A stretch of 64,000 nt of DNA, taken from assembly GCA_963739615.1 (NCBI GenBank), contig CAVUBD010000027.1:266769-330768 (forward strand), in the 5' to 3' direction. Positions 50,055-58,073 of this stretch are shown one piece after another. A model generated the notes under the pieces. It was not told the origin of the DNA, did not search any database, and saw only the letters and a program-made list of their open reading frames with translations. The translations under genes were made by a program, and so were the position numbers. This stretch comes from Palsa-504 sp963739615 (GTDB lineage Bacteria > Actinomycetota > Actinomycetes > Streptosporangiales > Streptosporangiaceae). The stretch's first letter is position 1. Each line of letters starts with the position of its first letter.

Positions 50055-52138
50055 TGGGTCAGGCACCGAAGCTCGCTTTCAAGGGCAGCGGCCACTCGTT
50101 CCTGCTGACGCCGCGTCATCCCGGGAAAGATCGGAAGGCACACGTGATGGGCGGCAAACCACTCGGCGTTCTTGAACGTGCGGCCCGCGAACGCATGGGC
50201 GAAGAAAGGCTGGTCGGGAAGCAGTGTGTCGTAAACCTCGCCGGAGAGCGCGACGCTGTGATGCTTCCGCAACCGGCGCCTCAATTCGGCGCGGTCTACC
50301 CCATCGGGCAGGTAAGCGACGTACTTGTAGTAGTTGGTGAAGGTCCTGGGTGGCACGACATAGGCAGTGAGAGGGAAGTCGACGCCGCCGAGCCTGTCGT
50401 CGTACCAGGTGGCAAGCTGTTGTCGTTCTGCCAGGAGTCGGTCCAGCATGGCAAGGTGTGTCACGCCGACCGCGGCGTGGAGTTCACTCATCCGCCAGTT
50501 GCTACCGAGGCTTGCGTGCAGGTTCTCGGTGAAGGATCGTTTGCCCTGGTCGCGTAGGCCACGGGCGAGCTGGAGATCCTGGCCCGGGCCTACGACCAAG
50601 CCACCCTCGGCAGTCGTGATGACCTTCGTCGGATAGAAAGAGAAGGCCGCGAGTCGGCCGAACGCTCCGGCAGGTCGCCCGTCGAGGGAAGAGCCGAGCG
50701 CGTGTGCGGCATCTTCAACGACAGCAATGCCGCCCTCGTCACATGCTTTGAGCACGTCGGCGAGCGCGGGAGAGACGACACCGGCGATGTGCACGGGGAT
50801 CACGGCCGCCACATCGTCGTGCACGGCGATGGCGGCCCGCAATGAGCTGGGGTCCATGCCGAGACCATCCAGCTCCATGTCGACGAAGTCGACTCGGGCG
50901 CCCGCTCGGATGGCGCTGGCAGCGGTGGCGAAGAAGGTGTTCGCCGGGACCAGGACTGTCCGGCCTTCGACGCCGACAATCCGCAGAGCAATTTCCAGCG
51001 CGGCCGATCCGGAACTTACTGTGGCGGTTTCCCGTCCGATCCGATCCTGGGCTAGTTGCTCCAGTTGTGCGCCGATGGGGCCCAATGTCAGGATGCCAGA
51101 GGCCAGAGAGGTGTCGACGAGCTCCAGGATCCGCCTGCGGGCCGGACCATCGAAGCCGATTCGGGCTGCGGGGACTTCGGTCACCTGGGGGGATGCGGTG
51201 GCCAGGGCATCACGGAAGAAGCGAACCGCATGCTCTACCGCGGTTCCGTGCCCCATTGGCAGTTCGAGCACTTCAGCGGCGCCTGCCGCTCGCGAGGCTA
51301 TGTACGCGGCTTGGACGCGACATCCAGCGGCGCGCGCGTCAACACGATCAAGGTATGGATCGTCTGTGCCATGCTGCAGCTGGAGACGGGCAGGCGCCAG
51401 AGCGCCGTACAGGTCCGCCAGATCGGCATGGCACAGAATGCCGGGAAGCGCCGCGGACTGGTCCCACGTGGACAAGCGTTCGTACATCGTCGCGTAGCTG
51501 CCGAGGTGACTCGTGGCGCAGACCGGCACTGGGCTCTCATAGAGCAGCGCCGTATGCAGCGCGACAGCGGCCCCAAGGCTGTGACCGAAGAGTCCCAGGC
51601 GGTCGTGGTGGACGTCCGGGTGCGAGGCCAGCCAGTCGAGGGCCATCAGCCCGTCCTCCACAAGATCCCCCAGGACCGATCTGCCGTGCAGGCGCAGCAC
51701 GCAATCGAGGACCTCGACTGGGTCGCGGCCACGAAGTCTCGCTTTCTCCGAGCGGTCGTCGAACCCGTAGTCCATCGTGAGAGTGAGATGGCCGGCGCGA
51801 GCCAGGTGCACGGCCACATCGCGATCCGGATAATCGGGAGGGGCACCCCCGGTAACTTTGTCCAGGCTTGCGTTACGGCCCGGGCAGACGAGTATCGCGG
51901 GCCACGGCCCGTGACCGCGAGGACTGAGTAGAACTGCTCTGATCTCGTCTCGCCCCTCATGCCGGAGGACGTACGTCTCTCTGCGCAACTCCGGGTGCTG
52001 TCCGGATTGCCTTGCTCGGGCCTGAAGCGCTGTACGGCGAGGCGCGATCAACCGTGAGACAACTGCCCGGAGCGGGCCGCCAGTGATCTGCTCAGTGGTC
52101 TGGTGTCTGCATGTAGAGCTCAGCTGCTGCGCAAACAT
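50051..52138 (-). CDS. alpha/beta hydrolase-DegT aminotransferase fusion
   Basis: A 695-residue protein of two full domains. Residues about 50-315 are an alpha/beta hydrolase: Ser187 in FGHSLGAA, Asp260 in HGTDDPY, His297 in PMGHGTA. Residues about 330-695 are a DegT/DnrJ/EryC1/StrS aminotransferase with the PLP lysine at Lys505 (FSFYPTKVITTAEGG) and VVEDAAHALGS before it. One continuous frame covers both, with no internal start of note. I do not know this fusion. The aminotransferase may aminate an aldehyde or ketone from the LuxC-like step while the hydrolase releases it. Confidence 0.82.
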   Translation of the reverse strand: MFAQQLSSTCRHQTTEQITGGPLRAVVSRLIAPRRTALQARARQSGQHPELRRETYVLRHEGRDEIRAVLLSPRGHGPWPAILVCPGRNASLDKVTGGAPPDYPDRDVAVHLARAGHLTLTMDYGFDDRSEKARLRGRDPVEVLDCVLRLHGRSVLGDLVEDGLMALDWLASHPDVHHDRLGLFGHSLGAAVALHTALLYESPVPVCATSHLGSYATMYERLSTWDQSAALPGILCHADLADLYGALAPARLQLQHGTDDPYLDRVDARAAGCRVQAAYIASRAAGAAEVLELPMGHGTAVEHAVRFFRDALATASPQVTEVPAARIGFDGPARRRILELVDTSLASGILTLGPIGAQLEQLAQDRIGRETATVSSGSAALEIALRIVGVEGRTVLVPANTFFATAASAIRAGARVDFVDMELDGLGMDPSSLRAAIAVHDDVAAVIPVHIAGVVSPALADVLKACDEGGIAVVEDAAHALGSSLDGRPAGAFGRLAAFSFYPTKVITTAEGGLVVGPGQDLQLARGLRDQGKRSFTENLHASLGSNWRMSELHAAVGVTHLAMLDRLLAERQQLATWYDDRLGGVDFPLTAYVVPPRTFTNYYKYVAYLPDGVDRAELRRRLRKHHSVALSGEVYDTLLPDQPFFAHAFAGRTFKNAEWFAAHHVCLPIFPGMTRRQQERVAAALESELRCLTQ

Positions 52139-52150
52139 CGGGTGCGGACC

Positions 52151-53347
52151 TCACACGAAATCTGCATGGAGTGTTTTCGGCACCTCGATCTGATACTGCA
52201 TCAGAGCCTCGTCGAGTTTGATGCGCCCCCGGCGGACCCACTCCAGCAGCTCGTTCTGTGGCCGGTAAAAGCACGACTTGCACAGGTCGGTACGGAGCGG
52301 ATTTGACGCCTCCCACTCTTCCCTCGGACCGCTTTCGAGGACTTTGAGGTAACCGTCCTTCAGTACGTTCCCGATCCGGTATCGACTATTGAGATGCACT
52401 TGAGGACACGGGTAGAGATAGCCATCCGCTCCGACGGCGGTGACGAAGCGGCTGTAGTGGCAGTGATCGAAGTCTCCCTCGACGGCTTCGACCTGGTCCA
52501 TCGGCCCGCGGTCGAGCTTGGGAATGGAGACCTCAAATTCCCTCGTCGAAAGCTTGGCCACCTCGGCAAGTTCTGCGGAGATCTCGGGCATTACCGACTC
52601 GATCGTCTCGTGCCCGAGGGCGCTGTAGAACTCTGGCTCAAAGCGGACGTAGTGGGCGCCGGAATCCAGAGCCACCTGCGCCGCTTGCCGGATCTCACGG
52701 TAATTCTGCATGGTGATCACGAAGTTGAAGCCGATTCGGAACTCCGGATCGACCGCGGACTCCCGCAACCTGCCCACCGAGGTCATGAACTTTTTAAAGG
52801 TGTGTTCGCGATCACGGGTAATGGAGTTGAATGTCTCCTCAGTACCTGCGTTGAGTCCGATTCTTACCCAGGTGTGAGTATCGATCACACAGTTAGCCAG
52901 CTCCTCACGGTGCAGCCGGGAGCCGTTGGTGATGAGGCCGATCCGCAGGCTCGCAGCATGCGCCTCGCGGCAGATGTCAGCATAGCCGGGGTGGATCGTG
53001 CATTCACCACTTCCGCAGAACGTGACCGCTCGCCCACCGGATCGAGCGAACTCGGTAAGGAGCTCAATGCACTTGCAGGCCGGGATCGAGTCTTTGAAGG
53101 AGAAGAGATCGTAGAAGTTGTCCTCATTCGGGGAGTGGAAGTTGCAGAAGTTGCAGCGCATATTACAGGCGCCCATGATTCCGATGCGCATATGGATCGG
53201 GCGGAAAGGCTCTCCGTTGACGAACTTTCGTAGCTGGGCTTCATGGGCGAGCACTTTGGATGGCGAGTGGGCCTCGTCCAGGGAAACGTCCGCCAGCCCC
53301 TGGTTGTTGGTCGGCTTGGCCGCGGCGTACTTTACCTGATCAGTCAC
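52151..53347 (-). CDS. radical SAM protein
   Basis: A 398-residue radical SAM enzyme. The cluster motif CxxxCxxC is Cys61, Cys65, Cys68 (GACNMRCNFCNFHSP), and GGRAVTFCGSGECTIHP is the GGE-like region. C-terminal cysteines (DHCHYSRF, YPCPQVH, DLCKSCFY) suggest a SPASM-like auxiliary cluster. The start is GTG 53347. It is the first gene of operon B, 12 bp before the fusion gene. SPASM enzymes modify peptides or small molecules; the substrate here is unknown. Confidence 0.85.
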   Translation of the reverse strand: MTDQVKYAAAKPTNNQGLADVSLDEAHSPSKVLAHEAQLRKFVNGEPFRPIHMRIGIMGACNMRCNFCNFHSPNEDNFYDLFSFKDSIPACKCIELLTEFARSGGRAVTFCGSGECTIHPGYADICREAHAASLRIGLITNGSRLHREELANCVIDTHTWVRIGLNAGTEETFNSITRDREHTFKKFMTSVGRLRESAVDPEFRIGFNFVITMQNYREIRQAAQVALDSGAHYVRFEPEFYSALGHETIESVMPEISAELAEVAKLSTREFEVSIPKLDRGPMDQVEAVEGDFDHCHYSRFVTAVGADGYLYPCPQVHLNSRYRIGNVLKDGYLKVLESGPREEWEASNPLRTDLCKSCFYRPQNELLEWVRRGRIKLDEALMQYQIEVPKTLHADFV

Positions 53348-53529
53348 GTGAGAAACCCCCCGAGCAGCTAAGTCGTTTTCAGGATCTGGAGGCGGGCACC
53401 TTCGCCGGTCGGCGTACGGCCCCGCCGCTGGCGGCGTGGTTCTCGACCGGCACGGTGCACCAGACCTGATGCAGTCTTATGGCTCCGGACCCCTGCAACC
53501 ATCATCACCGACGCGACCAGGGATCGGAA

Positions 53530-53545
53530 TACGTACAAGTACGTA
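53530..53545. promoter_or_regulatory. perfect palindrome between divergent operons B and C
   Basis: TACGTAC-AA-GTACGTA is a perfect 7-2-7 inverted repeat in the 262-bp gap between the radical SAM gene (minus) and the MDR gene (plus). It could be a shared operator. It differs in sequence from the palindrome at 34042, so a different regulator would be expected. Confidence 0.5.
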
Positions 53546-53609
53546 GTGGGTTCCTGGTTCGGTTCGTGACAAACTGTGGTTCTCACATGACGGTAGGAGC
53601 CTTAATATC

Positions 53610-54608
53610 ATGCGCTCATTTCAACTGATCGGCAGAAGGCGTATTGAGTTGACCGAAGTGCCACCTCCGCAAATTGGCCGGTCCGAGGTGCTGATAAGAG
53701 TCGGGGCGTGCACGGTCTGCAATCGAAGCGACCTCGTCTATTACCATTATCTGGGTTTGCGTGATCATTGCGCCATGGGGTGCTTCGGGCATGAGGTCGC
53801 TGGGGTTGTTGAAGATATAGGAGCCGAGGTCACTCGAGTAAAGCCCGGGCAGCGTGTGTTTGTCCGCACCCCCCTCACGTCCGGATTCGCAGAGTTTGCG
53901 GCGGCCAGAGAAATTGCGGTCGGAGCGCTTCCCGACAATATCGATTTTGAGCACGGAGCTATTCTGCAACTGTTGCCGCTGGCCGTTCATGCCACTCGGG
54001 GCGTTCGACTCGGAGACCGGGTCGCCATCGTGGGCCAGGGCCCGGTCGGATTGATGGCTCTTCAGGTGGCACGCTTGCGGGGTGCAGCCGAAATAGCGGT
54101 AGCCGATCTGGACCCGTGGCGTATCGAGCGTTCGACGCGGATCGGCGCGGATCGGGCCGTTGTGGCAGATGGATCGGCTGTCTCCGTTCGTGCGTTGGGC
54201 GACACTTTCGACGTGGCCATTGAGGCGGTCGGCACCCCGGTGACCGCTAACGCATGCGTGGACCTAGTGAGGCAGAACGGGCTCGTGGTGTTCGTCGGTA
54301 CGCATCATGTGGACACACATGTGACGTTTAACTTGGTCAAATGGGAGAAGAAGGGCCTGCGCGTGCACAGTTCGGCCGAGCCGACGGACATAGCACGGGC
54401 GGAGGCCATGCGCGTTGCTGAGCGGCTTGTCGCGACGGGAGCCGACCGCCTCCACCTGAGCGACCTGCTCACCCACCGGTACCCCCTTCAAGAGCTCCCG
54501 CACGCCATCGACCTTCTCTCCGAGAGCCGGACGCTGTACCCTTGGGAAGGCGATTCGCCCTTCTCCAGGCCACCAGCGAACGTGCTCAAGGTCGCCATAT
54601 GTCCGTAA
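53610..54608 (+). CDS. zinc-type alcohol dehydrogenase (MDR family)
   Basis: A 332-residue medium-chain dehydrogenase. The GHE motif (GCFGHEVAGVVEDIG) and the N-terminal Cys in ACTVCNRSDLV form the catalytic-zinc region; the cofactor site is VAIVGQGPVGLMALQVA. It interconverts an alcohol and a carbonyl with NAD(P). It starts operon C and overlaps the next gene by 10 bp. Codon usage is less GC-biased than operon A, which hints at a separate origin. Confidence 0.82.
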   Translation: MRSFQLIGRRRIELTEVPPPQIGRSEVLIRVGACTVCNRSDLVYYHYLGLRDHCAMGCFGHEVAGVVEDIGAEVTRVKPGQRVFVRTPLTSGFAEFAAAREIAVGALPDNIDFEHGAILQLLPLAVHATRGVRLGDRVAIVGQGPVGLMALQVARLRGAAEIAVADLDPWRIERSTRIGADRAVVADGSAVSVRALGDTFDVAIEAVGTPVTANACVDLVRQNGLVVFVGTHHVDTHVTFNLVKWEKKGLRVHSSAEPTDIARAEAMRVAERLVATGADRLHLSDLLTHRYPLQELPHAIDLLSESRTLYPWEGDSPFSRPPANVLKVAICP

Positions 54609-55567
54609 TAGCCGGTCGCGACTCCGGTATGAAGTGGGGCGTGGCCGGTTACGGCGACGTAGTGCGGCGGCGGGTCATGCCGGCATTGCAGTCCCTGTCG
54701 CAGCCGGTGACGTGCTTGTGGGGCCGGGATCCGGTGCGGGGACAGGCGGTGGCAAAGCAGCACGGTGTTGGGAGTGCGACCTCAGAGTTCGCTTCGATGC
54801 TGCGGCTGGTCGATGTCGTCTACATTGCCACTCCCGTCGCCACCCACATTCCGTTCGCGTCGGACGCAATCAGGGCTGGCTGTCATGTGCTGATCGAAAA
54901 ACCGCTCAGCGGAGCGTTGCCGGATGGAATCGCCGAGCTCGAAGAGCAGGCCGCTCAGTCGGATCTTTGCGTCGGTGTGGCCTACTACCGGAGGCTGGCC
55001 CCGGCTCTGGTGTGGCTTCGCGAAGTGGTCTGCGGACTTTCCGTGCTACGGTTCACTATCAACTTCGGGAGCCTGTTCGATCCTGCCCCCGATGACCCGA
55101 TGTACTGGCGAACAGTCCCAGCATTGGCCGGGGGCGGCGTGCTAGCGGATGCTGGCAGCCATCGAATCGACCTGCTCTGCTGGCTTCTGGGCGAACCAGT
55201 GACCGTCAGCGCCGACATAGCCCAGAGGTTCGACGGCAAGACCGAACGTCGTGCGCGGTTGTGGCTTGGCTGGGCCACCGGGGCTACAGCGGATATCGCA
55301 CTGGACTGGAGCGCCGACATCCCTCATGATCGCCTAGAAGTCACCTTTGACGGGGGATACCTATTTATCGAGCCTCTGGACTCGGGGTACGTCCGGGGAA
55401 TCATCGATGGTGTTCCCATTGACAAACACATGCCGCCATCGGCGAATCCACATGTTCCACTCATAACTGATTTCATCGGTGCGGTCGCCGCGCGTGTCGA
55501 TCCTGTCTGTCCGCTGGCAGAAGCCTTGGTGGTGGACCGCGTGATCGCGAAAGCCTCCGGACGTTGA
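54599..55567 (+). CDS. Gfo/Idh/MocA-family oxidoreductase
   Basis: A 322-residue NAD(P)-dependent oxidoreductase. The N-terminal Rossmann segment is KWGVAGYGDVVRRRVMP, and the catalytic lysine is in the EKPLSG motif. GGGVLADAGSHRIDLLCWLLG is the characteristic second-domain helix. ATG 54599 overlaps the MDR gene. The family usually acts on sugars or inositol-like polyols; here it may act on an amino-lipid precursor. The role is open. Confidence 0.82.
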   Translation: MSVIAGRDSGMKWGVAGYGDVVRRRVMPALQSLSQPVTCLWGRDPVRGQAVAKQHGVGSATSEFASMLRLVDVVYIATPVATHIPFASDAIRAGCHVLIEKPLSGALPDGIAELEEQAAQSDLCVGVAYYRRLAPALVWLREVVCGLSVLRFTINFGSLFDPAPDDPMYWRTVPALAGGGVLADAGSHRIDLLCWLLGEPVTVSADIAQRFDGKTERRARLWLGWATGATADIALDWSADIPHDRLEVTFDGGYLFIEPLDSGYVRGIIDGVPIDKHMPPSANPHVPLITDFIGAVAARVDPVCPLAEALVVDRVIAKASGR

Positions 55568-55709
55568 CGCCCGGTGTGGCCAGGCGATGTCAGTCAGCGC
55601 ACCCCGAGAACGCGGCTTCGGCCAGTTGGGGCGCCGGGATCTCCGCGGGCGGCCTGGAGGCGAGCCGCGAGTGCATGGCCGTCCTGAACGGCTGGCTGGC
55701 GGCTGTCCG

Positions 55710-55910
55710 ATGAGACCGCTTTTCCTCGTCGGGGCGCAGCGCAGCGGCGCGACCGCTCTGGGCCATCTGCTCTCGGCCGCCGGGATGGGCTCGGCCGCGG
55801 CGCTGATCTGGGCCAGGCTCCGGTCCGAGGAGAATTTGGGCGGCGACGACCGGGGACCGGTCCGCCATGACACAAGGAAAGACGACGGCAATGTCACGAG
55901 TGCTCACTGA
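55710..55910 (+). pseudogene. sulfotransferase N-terminal fragment
   Basis: A 66-residue frame starting MRPLFLVGAQRSGATALGHL, which is the 5'-phosphosulfate-binding loop of PAPS-dependent sulfotransferases. After about residue 42 the frame loses the family pattern and overlaps the ACP gene. The catalytic domain is missing, so it is a remnant. Confidence 0.5.
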
Positions 55911-56160
55911 GCCTGAGGTAATCCAAGTACTGAAGAACGCTGTGACGGAAATGCAGCTGGACTTCAGTGAAGCCACTGAGGAAACCCTGCTTGAGTCTTT
56001 GGGGATGGACTCGCTCGACAGGCTCGAGTTGGTCAGCATCCTAGAAGACGCGCTGTCGGTCCGCATACCCGATGAGACGCTGAAAGCAATCCAGACCGTG
56101 GGGCAGCTTGCCGCGTGCCTCATCCAGCTTCAAATTTCCCAGCTTGGCCAAGGCGACTAG
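55891..56160 (+). CDS. acyl carrier protein
   Basis: An 89-residue ACP with a canonical site LGMDSLDRLELVS (Asp-Ser-Leu). ATG 55891 follows AAGGAAAG by about 9 bp; ATG 55867 has no site. It lies directly before a KAS II gene. It is the third carrier in the island, distinct from the atypical one at 35941 and the PPTase-fused one at 39458. Confidence 0.88.
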   Translation: MSRVLTEPEVIQVLKNAVTEMQLDFSEATEETLLESLGMDSLDRLELVSILEDALSVRIPDETLKAIQTVGQLAACLIQLQISQLGQGD

Positions 56161-56199
56161 CGCCGATAACGAGAAATTGACAGCAGGCTGGAGGCCAGC

Positions 56200-57438
56200 A
56201 TGAAAGCAGTCGACGACGAACTTGTCGTGACCGGCATCGGTATTGTTTCACCCGTCGGGAATGATGCCCAGGCGACAATGAAAGCGCTGCTCCGTGGCGA
56301 ATCGGGAGTCGAACTCCTGCCCCGGGAGCAACGGCATCTCACCCCGGTGTACCTGCACGCCCCAGTTGACGAAGGGGCTCTGACTAGGATTAGCGAGCGG
56401 GAATCCCGGCGCTTTGATCGCTCGGTCCAGTTCGCCCTCCAGGCGGCACGGGACGCCTGGGCAGACGCGGGCAGCCCGGACGTCGAACCGGCCCGGCTGG
56501 CCGCCATCGTCTCGACGGGCATGGGCGGATTGCTCACTGTGCTCCATGAGCATGCCCGTTACCTGGACCGTGGTCATGTGGGTTTTCCTGCTCACGTCAT
56601 CCCGGCGATTATGGCCAACGCGAGCTCGGCGGTGATCGCGATCGAGCTGGGGGCGCACGCCGGTGCGCTGACCACAGCGACCGCGTGTGCCTCCGGCGCG
56701 GACGCGATCGCGCAAGCGCTGCAGCTTTTCCGTGATGACGAGATCGACGTCGCGGTGGTGGGCGGCACGGAAGCCGTCATTCACCCGGTGACCCTGACCA
56801 GCTTCGCCGCCTTGCGGGCCCTGTCGGCCCGGCATGACAATCCGGCCGCCGCCTCGCGGCCGTTCGACCGGGACAGAGACGGATTCGTCCTGGGCGAGGG
56901 AGCCGGAGTCCTGGTGGTGGAGCGCCGCCGGCATGCCGCCGCCCGCGCCGCTCGCGTCTGGGGCAGGCTGTTGGCGGCGGGCAGGACCTGCGACGCCTCT
57001 CATATCGTCGCGCCAGAGCCAACCGGCCATTGGAGTGCGGAAGCGACGGCGAAGGCGCTGCGCTCGGCGGGAGTCGGCCAGTCTGACGTGACTTTCATAA
57101 GCGCCCACGCGACTGCTACCCCCCATGGCGACCTGGCGGAGTTCAGGGCATTGCAAAGAGCGTTCGGAAGCTCTTTGCCCGCCATCTGCGTGACCGCGGT
57201 GAAGTCCGCCCTGGGCCATCTCATCGGGGCCTCTGGTGCCGTGGCCGCGGCCCTGGCGGTCATGTCACTTCACGACCGGGTGGTTCCGCCCACGCTGAAC
57301 CTCGACAACCTGGATCCGGAAATCGAACTCGATGTTGTCCGGGGCACGCCGCGGACAATCGGTGGAAGCGGCGCCGCGCTCATCAACTCTTTCGGATTCG
57401 GTGGTCACAACGTGGCTATTGTGGTGGCCGCTGCGTGA
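56200..57438 (+). CDS. beta-ketoacyl-ACP synthase II (FabF-like)
   Basis: A 412-residue thiolase-fold condensing enzyme. The active site is complete: Cys163 (TATACASGAD), His303 (SAHATATPHGD), Lys335 and His340 (KSALGHLIGASG). It should extend an acyl chain on the neighbouring ACP with malonyl-ACP. No chain-length-factor partner is seen, so it acts alone like FabF. It ends the island; beyond it lie insertion-sequence scraps. Confidence 0.9.
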   Translation: MKAVDDELVVTGIGIVSPVGNDAQATMKALLRGESGVELLPREQRHLTPVYLHAPVDEGALTRISERESRRFDRSVQFALQAARDAWADAGSPDVEPARLAAIVSTGMGGLLTVLHEHARYLDRGHVGFPAHVIPAIMANASSAVIAIELGAHAGALTTATACASGADAIAQALQLFRDDEIDVAVVGGTEAVIHPVTLTSFAALRALSARHDNPAAASRPFDRDRDGFVLGEGAGVLVVERRRHAAARAARVWGRLLAAGRTCDASHIVAPEPTGHWSAEATAKALRSAGVGQSDVTFISAHATATPHGDLAEFRALQRAFGSSLPAICVTAVKSALGHLIGASGAVAAALAVMSLHDRVVPPTLNLDNLDPEIELDVVRGTPRTIGGSGAALINSFGFGGHNVAIVVAAA

Positions 57439-57699
57439 GGCGGGCCTGCGGCACCGGGCGGCCGCACTGGCGTTCGGTTGTGAATCGGTCCTGGCGAGGG
57501 TTCCTCGTGGTGTCCTCGCATCCGGGTGACGTTGCGTGGTTGCTCTGGCGGTGTTGGGCGGGCTTTTGCGGCGGCAGATTCGTTACGTTCGGTGAGATCG
57601 GCATGTGATGCCTGGGGTCAGCGGCCGGCAGCGCCCGGGACCGGCCGGGCCGGACGGGGCCGCGGCGGCTGTGCGCATGCCGGGGTCCCCGCGCGGCGC

Positions 57700-58030
57700 T
57701 TGCAGGGCCGGGAGGGTCGGCGCGGGCGTGCGGGGACTGGCGGAACGCGCTCGGCCCGGAGCCGCTGGAGGAGCTGCGGGACATCGTGCTGCGCGCCTCG
57801 TGGCGGGAGCATGAGGACCGGGACTGGCGGGCGGTGATCATCGGGCGGGCGAGGCCGCTGAAAACAGGGTCGCTGGACGGGACGCTGGTCCGGGTGCCGG
57901 ACACGCGCGCGAACCGGGCCGTGTTCGGCTCGGTCGGCACCGGGGATGACTCGTCCCCGTTCCCGCAGAGCAGCTGCGGGCGCTGCCGCTGACCGATGCC
58001 TCCACCCGTGCGCTGCTGCGCCGGGCGTAG
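57700..58030 (+). pseudogene. IS4-type transposase fragment
   Basis: A short frame reads RDWRAVIIGRARPLKTGSLD then GTLVRVPDTRANRAVFGSVG and GDDSSPFPQ, the segment around the first aspartate of IS4-type transposases. After a frameshift LRALPLTDASTRALL follows, ending at a TAG near 58030. The rest of the gene is missing. Confidence 0.5.
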
Positions 58031-58073
58031 GCGTTCTTGCCCGCCTCGACGAACCAGATGGGGACCGTCTGGC

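Larger units (their letters stand above)
34099..57438. other. biosynthetic island (three operons)
   Basis: Twenty or so genes without resident transposases, tightly packed in three transcription units. The enzyme set mixes fatty-acid activation (FAAL, ACPs, KAS III-like, KAS II), amino-acid loading (SerRS-like carrier-protein ligase), two diiron enzymes, PhyH, radical SAM, aminotransferase, LuxC/LuxE-like reduction, a BtaA-like transferase, a WS/DGAT acyltransferase and an ABC exporter. No NRPS or large PKS is present. I do not know a characterised cluster with this combination. The limits are inferred from gene content. Confidence 0.7.
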
